From: Lota lota
Lineage: Eukaryota; Chordata; Actinopteri; Gadiformes; Lotidae
NCBI GenBank assembly: GCA_026745465.1
Contig: JACYXH010000473.1
Location: 4,858,191 to 4,922,190 of the forward strand
Direction of reading: 5' to 3'
DNA length: 64,000 bases
Positions 49,233 to 60,639 of the stretch are shown here, piece after piece; the first letter of the stretch is position 1, and each line of letters begins with the position of its first letter. The translations under genes and the position numbers were made by a program. Below the pieces are notes generated by a model that saw nothing but the letters and a program-made list of their open reading frames with translations, was not told the DNA's origin and ran no database searches.

Positions 49233-49966
49233 TCAGTCTTCTGAAGTGCCTTCTTGGGTTTCCTTGTTCTTCCGCACCACCTCCAACTTCTTATCCTGTT
49301 GGAGACAACAGAGTTAAAAAACAAAAATGAATTAAAAAAACCTACATAAAAGAAAACTAAATGACACTAAAATCCCAATCACCTTCTCCTTGAATTTCTC
49401 ATTCTTTGCCGCTAGAAGGGCCGTGCGGTTTTCCTTGTTGGCCTCCATCTTCTGATTGAGCTTCTCTTCTGCCATCTTGCTGAAGTTGTTGTTCTCCTCC
49501 ATCGCCTTCTGCAGCACCTCCTTCTCGTGTTCCCGCTTCTCAGCCAAGTGCTTCAGAACCTCAGCTTCATGGTTCTGACAGAACAATGACATAAGACGTG
49601 TGAAACAGAAAAATGATAAGTCTCCCAATAAACAAAAAAAGGCCAAGTGCTCATATAATAATTATAATATACAACAGTGGGTGTACCTACCTTGCGTCTC
49701 TCCTCCGCAGCCTCCAGTTTCCTCTGGATTTCCTCCAAGGAGACATCCTTCTTCTTGGGAGGAGACAAGGGGAACTCTGCCTTGGCATCTGGTGCAGGAG
49801 CAGCCAGAATCACCTCAAAGGCCTGGCCAGAGGCCCGCTTGTCCAGCTCCTTAACCTGAATATCTGAACAAAGGACATACTAAACTGTAGTGCAGCAAAG
49901 ACGCAATCCTTCTTCATAAAAACTTGAATACCTCATGTTTAATAACCAACCTCCAAGCGATTCCAT
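49233..49966 (-). CDS. stmn1: stathmin 1 (four coding exons, 147 aa)
   Basis: Stathmin is a cytosolic phosphoprotein that binds two tubulin dimers and promotes microtubule disassembly. Coding exons, 5' to 3' on the minus strand, are 49966-49951 (MESLG plus one base), 49863-49691, 49574-49383 and 49295-49233 (stop TGA at 49235-49233). Every junction has GT and AG, and the introns are short (87, 116 and 87 bp). The joined reading frame gives 147 residues; human stathmin has 149. Residues 6-20 carry the DIQVKEL and RASGQAF signatures, 36-44 the FPLSPPKKK motif, and about 45-140 the long charged helix ([48 protein letters not shown]). The start is the only ATG in exon 2 and sits 24 bases after its acceptor. 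The serines matching human Ser16 (S17) and Ser38 (S39) are present. Those matching Ser25 and Ser63 are replaced, the latter by N64. Which fish paralogue this is (1a or 1b) cannot be decided here. Confidence 0.95.
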
Positions 49967-49990
49967 ATTTCCAGTGGATAACCGGTGAAT
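49967..49990 (-). other. stmn1: stmn1 exon 2, 5' untranslated part
   Basis: On the minus strand a long T-rich tract ends in CTTAG at 49995-49991, a strong splice acceptor. The exon then gives 24 untranslated bases before the ATG at 49966. This matches the vertebrate stathmin layout, in which exon 1 is non-coding and exon 2 carries only the first few codons. Confidence 0.8.
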
Positions 49991-51461
49991 CTAAGAAAAA
50001 CAAAAATAGATCTCCTTTATAAAAACATTGTTATCGCCACGAGTTAACTCTTTGACTGAGCCTGACAAACAGAACATTAGCGACCTCTGATGGTTGTTTA
50101 AACACCCAATTAATTGAAACGAAAACAAAGCGCACTAGTGACACCCATTGGACGTTCTGCGAATATCAAGAAACCACCGCCCATCAATCTAAACAAAAAC
50201 TGCCTGCATATTATATCGAGAATACACTACAAAACACAATTTTAAAATGTTATTTAATGTTGACCATTTACACTAAATACCACAGCAACGAATGCGTTAA
50301 AACCAAAGTAAAGCGTAAGCAGCTGGAGGATACAACGGTTACTGAAACAAAGGCTGCGACAGGGTGGGGTACAGTGGTAGGATGTGGCATGTATGCAAGA
50401 AAAGCCTCGTTTTGTCCTACTTGCACAATAGATCGGGAAGCATCTGGTAGACCCTGCATACGTGACAAATCATGATAAAGCGTGGCGCTTGGATAATCGG
50501 CTGCGAAAACTGCACCTGTTCGTTGCAATCAATGAGTCTCAGCCGCAGGCTTAGTCGACAACGAAAAAAATAAATCCAAGTTAAATGATTTCAAGGTCTA
50601 AAACAAAATAACCAAATTAGTAAGCAACGATTCCACACGTCTGGCGACGACACAAAACATCAAGCTGGGGTTCCGATTTTACTTGAATTACAGGGGGGGG
50701 GGGGGGGGGGGGGGGGGGGAATAACAGGGTGGCTGGTGTGTCATAGGCGCCAACAAACCGAAAGCCACGGCGAGACAAAGGAGCTTTTGATTGCCGCCAA
50801 AATGTGGTCAGCAGCTGCAAACAAAGACCAGATTGGGTGCATGTTCTGCTCCACCCGTGTCATTCAACAACGAAAAAGATGCAGGCGTCGATTAAAAACA
50901 CAACTTTAGGCCAAATATTGGGATTATTATAAAGTCCAGAAGGAGACACGCATGTATAATGAATCTAAAACAAACGCGTCAAAATGTCACCGTTTAGGAA
51001 CCAACAAACACAATCGAACAGTCGAAACAACGTTGCATTCCACGTTCAATCAGGTGTGTCGCCTGTGACATCTGTGTGGGTGCCATTATGCCAGGGAGTC
51101 AACTCTCCAGCCACACAATAGACCAGACAACGGTCGGTGCATCGCGAACTAGACACACTGGCTGCAAAACCTTTGAACCGCAACACACGACGTAGCAAAT
51201 CAGAAGAGATTGTAGAAAGAAGCGAACTAGAGTTAAAAGGGCAAAAATACCAGACAAACTCAATTTTGTTTCAAATACGCCATATACAGGCCTACATGTC
51301 CACTGGGACCCGAAAATAGCCGCAAAATACGCGTATATAGAGGTAAACAAGTTGTAATCATTCAAAATGCCTCTTGAAATACTTAATTTCCGTAATCTGG
51401 GATACGTTTGTTTCGCTTTTTATCGACAACTTCCAAATAAAATATGCTCTGTCACACCCAC
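49991..51461 (-). other. stmn1: stmn1 intron 1 (inferred)
   Basis: This stretch separates the candidate exon 1 from exon 2. It is CpG-rich for this window and contains a run of 27 G on plus (C on the transcribed strand) at 50693-50719. Open frames here are short and unlike known proteins. Its extent depends on the exon 1 call. Confidence 0.4.
50693..50719. repeat. poly(G) run, 27 bases, within stmn1 intron 1
   Basis: Uninterrupted G on plus, so the stmn1 pre-mRNA would carry poly(C) and the template strand could form a quadruplex. Confidence 0.9.
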
Positions 51462-51530
51462 CTTCACAAGTAGCGAGCACAACAGTCCTCTCTGCCAGTC
51501 TTTGCGGAGGATTCTATACTTCTGCTCAGC
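51462..51530 (-). other. stmn1: candidate stmn1 non-coding exon 1
   Basis: On the minus strand a good donor site (GAAG followed by GTGGGT) lies at 51462/51461. It is preceded by about 70 bases just downstream of the promoter-like block. Vertebrate stathmin genes have a non-coding first exon, and this donor would give intron 1 about 1.47 kb (49991-51461). The 5' boundary is an estimate; no transcript evidence is available here. Confidence 0.4.
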
Positions 51531-51534
51531 AATT

Positions 51535-51615
51535 ACGCGCATAAAAAGACCCCAGTGTGTGACGTAACATCCATGCCTGCGATTTCATTGGATCGCTGCT
51601 CCTTCGCTCATGACG
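51535..51615 (-). promoter_or_regulatory. stmn1: candidate stmn1 core promoter (CCAAT box and CRE)
   Basis: Read on the minus strand, a CCAAT box (ATTGG on plus, 51587-51591) is followed about 20 bases later by a CRE-like TTACGTCA (51560-51567), then by the candidate first exon. The sequence between here and the ATG is clearly richer in CpG than most of the window, as expected near a vertebrate promoter. No clear TATA box is seen. The motifs are directly visible; promoter function is inferred. Confidence 0.45.
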
Positions 51616-52935
51616 AGTGCTGTTTTTTTTATTTCATGACCACATTGTCAACTATTACAACGTAAGTCTCTAATCGGTATATCAAAAGAATGTGTTGCTG
51701 TCTGTAGTACATCATTACAAGGGGAAGATACTGCAGTCAAACAGTTATTTCTCTCTTATTACACAAACCCCATATAGTCCTTGCTTTACAAGTAGACAGC
51801 GAGATTAGCAAGATGTGCATGATTAATAAGACAATACTCAGAAGATGTGTAAACAATCTAACAAATATCTATAGATTCTTATTATGATTAACTCCCATTT
51901 AATCATAGGATCTTTCTGCTTGAATTATGCAATTATGGCGCAATTCAATAATTGTAAACACGGTGCACCTCTTTACGTGCTTGCACTGTAATAATATGTT
52001 TTCTACGTTATGGTTCGTTCAGCCTTTGCCCTTTAAATTGTGTGGCTCGTCCAGTTGTGCAGATCCACCCTCACGATAAAGGCGTGAGAAGTGCCAAGGC
52101 TAGAGACAGCTGTGACAGCTGTCTGTTCCACAAGTAACCGAACGCAAGCCGTAGCCCTGAACCTACTTTGAACACAATAGAACTTGGTACAGCTTCAGAT
52201 CCTAATTATTCCGTATACACAGTGTTGTGTATGGAGCTCCAAGCCAGGTTGTCATGGAGCTTCAGTCGATACAGCTTTGATTTGATCACAACTATTATTA
52301 GCTCAGCACTATTCGAGTCATCATTTTGCTTTTGTTTTCAAGTGAACTCGATTCGATTTCAAAAACATTTTAAATCTCGGGTGTAACAGTTACATCTACT
52401 TTTACAGTTTGTATTGTTGATGTCTCCAAGTGTAGCTGTCAAAGTCCAGTGGTGCTGCATACAAACGCTTTTACTTTGGTATCTGCAGAGAAACGTTCCC
52501 ACTCAGAGAGCTATTTCTTGCTCTACAACATCATGTAATGAAATGTAATCAATCCACTTCAGCATGCATTTAGTTTGTGACGGATGTCATTACAGGGATC
52601 CAGTAGGATACAAGCAGAAGTTACCATTGAACAATATTTAGTTCCCAATGCTTCGTCTGTATCAGGCAATACAGCATCACCATTAACAGCAGATGTTTAC
52701 TGTTGTTTACAGAATCGTCTAATCTCATGATTAATCTGAGCATCGCCCTGCTAGACGTCCCTTGAAGGATGAAGCCCTCTTATGTGTTCCCTTCTCAAAG
52801 TGTCCCATTGGGGTTTTCGGGGGCGATTGGCCAGCTCAGCAAGTTTTAACATGCATCTCAGCGCTAATTTAGTCATGACTTCCATAAAATTACTGTTATG
52901 CTAAATAAACCATAGCAATCCAACAATCCATGTGT

Positions 52936-53276
52936 TTCAGTAGCAGTAGGCCTTCTCATCTCCTCCTCCCTCTTAGATCCCCCCCACCCCCCACCCCCCT
53001 CTTCCCCCAAGCCACTCTCCATCTCTTACTTTTAAGTGAAATCCTTTCTCCTAGCTAGTATCTCCTAGCTAGCATCTCCTATAGCCTTAAGCAGGCTCGG
53101 GGCCTGGGACCGCTGAAAGCAAGCTGTCCCGAGTGGGCCAGGCTCTCGTTGCAGCCTCCGCTGTGCATGCTAGCGAATAGTGCCATTACCTCTGCCGCAG
53201 TATTGAAAGAAAATATTAATCAAAGCCATAACATGACGCCATTACCTTTTCATATTTTGTTGTTAAATTGTTTCAA
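52936..53276 (+). repeat. left arm of a 340-bp inverted repeat
   Basis: From TTCAGTAGCAGTAGGCC to TTAAATTGTTTCAA this arm matches the reverse complement of 55700-56049 almost base for base. I count about five substitutions, one 13-bp indel and small differences in C-run length. It contains a duplicated CTAGCTAGTATCTC / CTAGCTAGCATCTC motif and C-rich runs. No terminal repeats or target duplications are evident. Confidence 0.9.
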
Positions 53277-53815
53277 TTTGGAGTGTGTGTTTCTGTATAC
53301 CGGCCACAGTGTGTTCTGTGATGAGGGCCAAAGGACTTAGTGGCCAATGGGAACTCGTTGTGATACTCAAGCCATAAAGAGCACTACACTATTTTCATCA
53401 AAGTAAAAAACCCTTTACAAGTACACACCTCTCAACAGTCTCCCAGAAAGATGCCCCTTACATCTGGAAAGTTAATGGAAACACGGGCAGATAATCTCGG
53501 CATCTATTTATACTGATGTCAGAGGCCGTATGACCCTGGGCGGTGAAGTGCGCTTCGGTTGACCCGTGGTGGCAATGACAACAATGGTCACGGCGATGTG
53601 TGAAAAGGAGAGAGTGGTCGCGTTAAAGAGGAGAGGCAGGGGGTGGTTAGCTGTTGTATGGATCTGGGGACTCATGCTGGGAGGAACAGGCGGCAGCAGA
53701 GACAATAACGAGCACCTACGGTCTCACCCTGACCCCCCCCCCCACACACAAACACACACACACACACACACTCTCAGGTAACTGCAGCAGCTGATATACA
53801 GGAAGCATATCAGTG

Positions 53816-53850
<35 letters not shown>

Positions 53851-54571
53851 CTGTGTGTGTGTGTGTGTGCTTGAGAGCCATTCAGCCATATTGCTATGTA
53901 GCTGGAGCAAACAGCCTGACCCATTTTCATGATAAAAACAAAAGTCAGCTTCCACAGGAACACAGACACCAGGGAAGGTACCATGAGACCCAATCTTCTG
54001 TCCTCATCGCCTGCTGTGGCACTGGTTCCTCCAAGATAACAGGCATTAAGGTTGAATGTTCACGTGGTCAGCTGCACTGTGTCTATTCTGATAGCTTTGC
54101 TCTTTATTTCACTCTATAGCCGATGGGGCTGTTTCTATCCTCCCCCCCCCCCCCCCCCCCATATTATTATTTATTAACATTTCCGAAATAGATTGATGTG
54201 TTTAACTGAAATAATACTAATAATACTTATCATCATCATCATCATCATCATCACCATCAAATTTAACAAGTCAAAAGAAATTCTTGAATTCCGAACAAAG
54301 CTCAAAAGCAGGTGGCTTGAAGTCTTGACTCACATAGCTGGAATAAACATATTGTTTCTGTCATCACAGGCCTGCGATGCAATTAAGGCCTTGTGCTGCC
54401 ATGCATGAACATGGGAAATCTATGAGACTGGTTAAGATACAAGAGGGGGTAAGTTTTATGTAACTGTGTTACATAACAGCCCCCCTCCTCCCCTCTCAGA
54501 GGCTGTAGGCTGTCTAGAAGTCACTTCCACATCCCTCCCCCCATTCTTCATTTAGACTCGCAGAGTGTGTA

Positions 54572-54612
<41 letters not shown>

Positions 54613-55031
54613 AAGCCTCTTCTCCCCACGTGCAGCAGCATGTATAAAACATGCCTTGTTTTCATTGTTGGGACATGTCGGGATGCAGCCATTTGCATTT
54701 AGTTAAAATCCCATACAAGCCCAGCCTTGTAGTTGTAATTTCAAACTCTCACCAACTGTTACTACAACATGATGCTGGATTCATTAATGGCCTGATATTG
54801 ATGATCCACAACAACATCTAAACGAGGGCCAAGTGAACAACATCTATTCTATTCAGTGAGTGAGCAAACGAGTGAACAAGGGAGAGTGTGCATGTGTGAT
54901 TGAGGGTGTCAGTAGTAAGTGAACAAGTGAGAGAGTGAGTGATTCTTTATTCTTTTTAACTGCAATCAGCTGACACTGTCAACATCCAAATACGTCTTAT
55001 TAGGAAGCCTTGGTCATCTCAGACCCCGCTT

Positions 55032-55119
<88 letters not shown>

Positions 55120-55418
55120 GAGAGAGAGAGCACACTGGGTGTTGCGTCATTATCCCCTTAATCGATCCCTCGTGGTGTGTGCATGTGTGTGTGTTTGTGT
55201 AAGTGTTTTTGTGTGTGTGTGCATAGGTGCACTCACATTTATGTATGCAGGACTGTCATTGGTCTTGCAGTCTTCTGTCCCTCAGTCCCCACATGTAGAT
55301 GTAGATGTGCCGCGTGGTGTCAAACTATTAGAGACGGAGCTATAACCCTACATTCACCGTGATATCCCTACTTCTATTGAAGGGATCCGCATAGTTCTGT
55401 CCTAGAAGACAAGATACA

Positions 55419-55450
<32 letters not shown>

Positions 55451-55699
55451 TCGGTGTGTTGTTGGCTCTTCAAAGAAAGACTTGGTTAATATATAGCTTT
55501 TAAATTACTACATCAATAATGCATGCGGGCTCTGCAGCACTGAAGATAATGACTTTGTTTGCTTTGCTTCTTCAGCAATTTTTTGGATAGGACATGTCTC
55601 CTAAATGGAACAAGATAGCCTCAATAATATGAAATGGCTGTGGCTCCCAACAGGCACCTCAGATGTGTATGCTGCTTCGGTGGGGGGACTTGTGGTGGG
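53277..55699. other. spacer between inverted repeat arms
   Basis: No gene is seen. It holds CA (53743-53771) and GT tracts (53822-53869, 54565-54611, 55421-55448), 19 C (54142-54160), a CAT triplet run (54228-54258) and a CT tract (55033-55114). Sequences next to the arms on the inside are unrelated to each other. Confidence 0.6.
55033..55130. repeat. (CT)41 tract followed by inverted (AG)5
   Basis: CT repeats (55033-55114) are followed by GACTTG and AGAGAGAGAG, so the end of the tract can fold into a short hairpin. Confidence 0.95.
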
Positions 55700-56049
55700 T
55701 TGAAACAATTTAACAACAAAATATGAAAAGATAATGGCGTCATGTACGCCTTCATAGTTATGGCTTTGATGAATATTTTCTTTCAATGCTGCTGCAGAGG
55801 TAATGGCACTATTCGCTAGCATGCACAGCGGAGGCTGCAACGAGAGCCTGGCCCACTCGGGACAGCTTGCTTTCAGCGGTCCCAGGCCCTGAGCCTGCTT
55901 AAGGCTATAGGAGATGCTAGCTAGGAGATACTAGCTAGGAGAAAGGATTTCACTTCAAAGTAAGAGATGGAGAGTGGCTTGGGGGAAGAGGGGGGTGGGG
56001 GGGGGGATCCAAGAGGGAGGAGGAGATGAGAAGGCCTACTGCTACTGAA
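55700..56049 (-). repeat. right arm of the inverted repeat
   Basis: Reverse complement of 52936-53276. Relative to the left arm it carries 13 extra bases (55751-55763 region). Weak similarity (ATGGATT) continues a few bases outside both arms. A 2,423-bp spacer separates the arms. Confidence 0.9.
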
Positions 56050-56496
56050 GCTATGGATTATAACTCCCCCCCCGTGGGGCCATGATGTCAGCGATGGAGA
56101 CGGAGGACTGAGCGAGACAAACAAAAGGGATGAGAGGAGGAGGTAGAGGAGGAGGATTCTGAGAGAACACAGGGGAACGGTGCCAAGAAGAAACCGCAGG
56201 ATCAGTATGTATGGAAATGGCTGCTGAACATCCACACAGAGCCACGCAAAAATATTCAATGAGAGAGAGATAGATGACTTGGCTCCTATGATTCGTGTGG
56301 GCGTCACCTCATCCATCATGGCCACTATAGTTATGATGTCATTTTTTCAGATGAGGTCATCCTACCAGCCAACGGGTTGTCACCTTAATATAATCTGGAT
56401 AAACTTGGAACCCAGACTTCTAGTGGCATGCAAGGTTCATATGTGGATTTCTGGACATGGTGCCACTATTAAGCATTCTTCCAGATATTAGTAAGG

Positions 56497-56590
56497 AATA
56501 AACCACAACAGGATGTCCCGTTATTAGAAAATAATGTAAATTGCCGTAGTACAATATTTTTTATAACGGGACAGCCGGTCGTGGTTTATT
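56497..56590. repeat. short palindromic element 1 (28-bp stem)
   Basis: AATAAACCACAACAGGATGT (56497 onward, to 56524) pairs with the inverted copy at 56563-56590, with 24 of 28 bases matching and a 38-base loop. It could be a tiny MITE or a conserved hairpin. No target duplication was identified. Confidence 0.65.
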
Positions 56591-56639
56591 TATTTTCCAG
56601 TTTTACCAGAGTTACCAACAATGATTACATACGAGTGTG

Positions 56640-56766
56640 GAGTGTGTGTGGATGATGGCTGGTTTAAGCAGCCTCACCTGGCCCGAGTCAGACTGATTGG
56701 ACACTGGGGCTGAGTGAGGTTCAAATCAATATGCATAGGTTAAACCAGCCATCACCACACACACTC
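56640..56766. repeat. short palindromic element 2 (27-bp stem)
   Basis: GAGTGTGTGTGGATGATGGC (to 56667) pairs with 56740-56766 with a single one-base bulge, leaving a 72-base loop. Inside the loop CCTCAC and GTGAGG can pair again. It starts 49 bases after element 1. Confidence 0.65.
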
Positions 56767-57492
56767 GGGGAGATCTCGTACATTGCAGCATGGACCATTT
56801 CATGTATCACTGTCTTTCAAACTCTACAATAAACATTTAAACATTTAACCATGGTCTTGGACCTGTAATGTGCGTTACAGTTTATACTTACAATTAATCT
56901 ACAACTATTAACAAGAGATGGAAGTTGAGACCTTTTGTCCAGTTTCAGTACAGCCTTTGGTATTCCAATGGCAGGCAGACTCAGTATTTTTCCATAGAGA
57001 GGCATATGAATGAGAGGCAACGGGGTGAGTCAACCGGCTGAAGTCTAAACCACCGCTCTTTATAAAACAACAATGGAGAATACATGAAACATGGTTAAAG
57101 AAAGCGGCCGAGGAGCCAGACTTGGGGGGGTGGGTGGGTGGGGCGCTTGTACAGGGGGCTTGAGAAAGGGCATGCATGGCTTCTCCGTGATTTCTTATCT
57201 CAAAGGGTGAGACTGAGTGGTCCAAGAGCTGTCTGCCCCCTAGCTTATTGAGACAGGAGGGAGGGATGCTGTGTCCTATTGTGGGCTGCCAGTTTAAGCC
57301 CCCACCACCACCGAACACCGCCACCACCAATGGCAGGCAGCTAGGTGATGTCACTTCTCTCACTCTCTCTCTCTCGCTCTGTCTCACACACACACACATT
57401 CTCTCTTCATTGCACCCACTCTTGTGCAGTCTCACACTTCGGCTCTCAGAATGTGTGTGAGTGCTTTGTGCGTGTGACTGTGTGCGTGAGTG

Positions 57493-57493
<1 letters not shown>

Positions 57494-57541
<48 letters not shown>
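57494..57541. repeat. (GT)22 microsatellite
   Basis: A near-pure tract, 400 bp before the Tc1 element. Confidence 0.95.
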
Positions 57542-57941
57542 CATGTGTGATATGGTGTGTCTGTAGGAGAGGAGTGTTTGCCAGCCTTGTGATCTATCGC
57601 TGGACAAAGGAAGAAGTCACAGCCAGCTCGGATCTGGTAGAGAATAAAAGACGAGCGAGCTAATTTAATAGGGTTATTGCTTTATGAGATAAGATGCAGT
57701 TAGCTCTGTCGGGACTTGCTTTAACCGAGATGAACACATCTAGGAATGACCTAATTCTCAGTATGCTTATTATTACAGGCTCCTCCCCCCAGCCTCCAAC
57801 TGACAGTAGCATGTTTTCATACATTGAACAAGCTGACAAAGCTGCAGTGACATAATATGATAATGAGTTATGTTTTTGGTCACATAACGTGTTGTCTCTA
57901 CTGTATATCGTCTGTATATCCACGTACCTAAAGAGAAAATA

Positions 57942-59188
57942 CACTATTTTGCCAAAGGTATTGGGACACCCCTCCAAATCATTGAATTTAGGTGTTCCAA
58001 ACACTTCCATGGCCACAGGTGTATTAAATCAAGCACCTAAGCATGCAGACTGCTTCGACAAACATTTGTGAAAGAATGGGAAGCTCTCAGGAGCTCAGTG
58101 AATTCGAGTGTGGTACCGTGATAGGTTGCCACCTGTGCAATAAGTCCATTTATGAAATTTCCTCACCACTAAATATTCCGCGGTCAACTATTAGTGGTAT
58201 TATAACAAAGTGGAAGCAATTGGGAACAACAGAAACTCAGTCACTAAGTGGTAGGCCACGTAAAATCACAGAGCGGGGTCAACACATGCTGAGGCGCACA
58301 GTGCGCAGAAGTCGCCAACCTTCTGCAGAGTCAATAGCTACAGACCTCCAAACTTCGTGTGGCCTTCAGATTAGCTCAAGAACAGTGCGTAGGGAGCTTC
58401 ATGGAATGGGTTTCCATGGCCGAGCAGCTGCATCCAAGCCGTACATCACCAAATGCAATGCAAAGCGTCGGATGCAGTGGTGTAAAGCACACCGCCACTG
58501 GACACTAGAGCAGTGAAGACATGTTCTCTGGAGTGACCAATCATGCTTCTCTGTCTGGCAATCCGATGGACGAGTCTGGGTTTGGTGGTTGCCAGGAGAA
58601 CGGTACTTGCCTGACTGCACTGTGCCAAGTGTAAAGTTTGGTGAAGGGGGATTATGGTGTGGGGTTGTTTTTCAGGGGTTATGCTTGGCCCCTTAGTTCC
58701 AGTGAAAGGAACTGTTAATGCTTCAGCATACCAATACATTTTGGACAATTTCATGCTTCCAACTTTGTGGGAACAGTTTGGGGATGGCCCCTTCCTGTTC
58801 CAACATGACTGAGCACCAGTGCACAAAGCAAGATTCATAAAGACATGGATGAGTGAGTTTGGTGTGGAGGAACCTGACTGGCCTGCACAGAGTCCTGACC
58901 TCAACCCGATAGAACACCTTTGGGATGAATTAGAGCGGAGACTGCGAGCCAGGCCTTCTAGTCCAACATCTGTGCCTGACCTCACAAATGCGCTTCAAGA
59001 AGAACAGTCACAAATTCCCATAAACACACTCCTCAACCTTGTGGAAAGCCTTCCCAGAAGAGTTGAAGCTGTTATAGCTGCAAAGGGTGGGCAGACTCCA
59101 TATTAAACCCTACAGATTAAGAATGGGATGTCATTAACCTTCATGTCCATGTAAAGGCAGGTGTCCCAAAACTTTTGGCAATATAGTG
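57942..59188 (+). mobile_element. Tc1/mariner transposon copy with intact ends
   Basis: The element is 1,247 bp between TA dinucleotides (57940-57941 and 59189-59190), the usual Tc1/mariner target duplication. Its terminal inverted repeats, 57942-57970 and 59160-59188, match at 26 of 29 bases and start CACTAT. A degenerate transposase occupies 58076-59106. Length, ends and target site all fit the family. The copy is inactive because its transposase is broken, though good ends mean it could in principle be moved in trans. Confidence 0.93.
58076..59106 (+). pseudogene. Tc1-like transposase, broken by two stops and a frameshift
   Basis: The frame starts at ATG 58076 and ends at TAA 59104-59106, close to the roughly 340 codons usual for Tc1 transposases. 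The N-terminal half has the paired helix-turn-helix DNA-binding region (IPRSTISGIITKW, then the GRPRK hook and ISSRTVRREL). The three catalytic residues remain: Asp at 58535-58537, Asp at 58807-58809 and Glu at 58912-58914. The last two have 34 residues between them, the DD34E pattern. Lesions are an in-frame TGA at 58514-58516 where relatives have Trp, a one-base loss near 58645-58652 that moves the frame, and a TGA at 58810-58812 right after the second Asp. The C-terminal block (DWPAQSPDLNPIEHLWDELE) is clean. Confidence 0.93.
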
Positions 59189-60639
59189 TACTTTGGAATG
59201 GGTATGCCGTGTAAGATGCTAAGATAGTGGTCAGTGGTATCAGACTTTTATTTTTAATGTCAGACTGACCATTGATTATTTTTGCTCTCATAAGCATTCC
59301 GTGGTCATCGGCTCTTAAAGCTTGAACGTGAATAGCCTTTACGCATTCACCACAACAGAAAGATTGATAGCCCGTACAAACATAAATGACGACATACCAC
59401 CACCGTACATTGCTCTACCCTCGAAACTCACCCTCCTTTCCTTTTTTGCGATAGGATAGGAGCAGGCACGTTGAGCACCACGTGAACGCTGCTTCTCTCT
59501 CCCTTTCTCCTCTCTCTCCTCTAGTCCTCTCTCCCTTCTCCCTGGAGCTGCCAGCCTGGTTTAGAGTGCTCACATCCTGGCCCAGGCATCCGCTGTGGTC
59601 CCACTGCCAGTGTCGTCAATCCGTCTGGCTGGTTGTCTGTCGGTCTGTCTGTCTGTCTGGCACCATGCCTGTCTCTCTGTCAGTCTGTCTCACTTTCTAT
59701 CAATGTTTTGTTTTTTTATTCTGCTGTCGATGTCTATTTGTCTGCTTCATCTACTGTCTGCCTTGTATATTATCCATATGTCTGTCTGTCTGCCCTGTCT
59801 GTTAGTCTTATTCTGTATTTCTGTCAATTTTTTGTAAAAAGGGCATTTGATACATTCATTGGGTTCGTCCTATAGGGGGTTGAGTTGGGCGTATGATAAA
59901 TAGAGGGAATGATCTCTAACCAGGGAAGTGGGTATGGTGGCAGTGCAGTAGCCACTGACTGGCTGCTGTTTATTCGCTTAGCTTCGATTGATAACGCAGC
60001 ATCGAGCCTTAATTTGTCCGTAATGGAACCACAGCAGATCTTTCTCGATACATGGTCATGGCCGCTTCGCTCTGTGAAAAGCCTATATCTGACCACTTAC
60101 ACCACGCTACTTTCAATTATATAGGCAAGACAGAGTTCTCATTCTCTGCTTCCTTCTGGAAGGCTATATCACTACTCCAGATCAAAATATGCGTTGTTGT
60201 TTTTTCAGGTCAGGTAATATAGTCTCATGTTGAACTAGGCTTTTTATGTCTCCGTCATTTTATTTTACACAGGTCACAGCTCACATGCTTGCCAAGGACA
60301 CACACACGGGCGCGCGCGAACTCGCACACACGGGAAACAACCAGCGTCAATAGAGGGACTGAACACATACAGTGCAAACGGGACTGGCTTCCTCCAATGC
60401 TAAGTAACAATGGCAACATGTTACGTGGCAACGGGCGAGCCAAGGGAACTGTATCGGAGGTGCGTGAACACAAGTAGCCTAAAATCGGAGGTGGTGGTGG
60501 ACATTTAATCAAAACCCAAATCCATCACTCGCTTTTGTCGATAGGTTACTCTATGCACTCGACAGAATAATTTTAAAAGTTGCATTAATGACATGATTAT
60601 GCACTTAAACGATCCTTCGAACAAAGGAGCTAACCTACA

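Noticed and set aside
53149..55840. Similar small proteins (MQPPLCMLANSAITSAA) in both inverted repeat arms
   Set aside because: The similarity follows from the near-identical DNA. The two frames diverge as soon as the arms end, and the 13-bp indel breaks the frame.
56700..56735. tRNA B-box-like GGTTCAAATC
   Set aside because: No matching A box or cloverleaf is present, and the site lies inside the loop of a hairpin element.
56908..57435. 175-codon open frame on minus
   Set aside because: It has no recognisable motif, uneven composition and no splice or promoter context.
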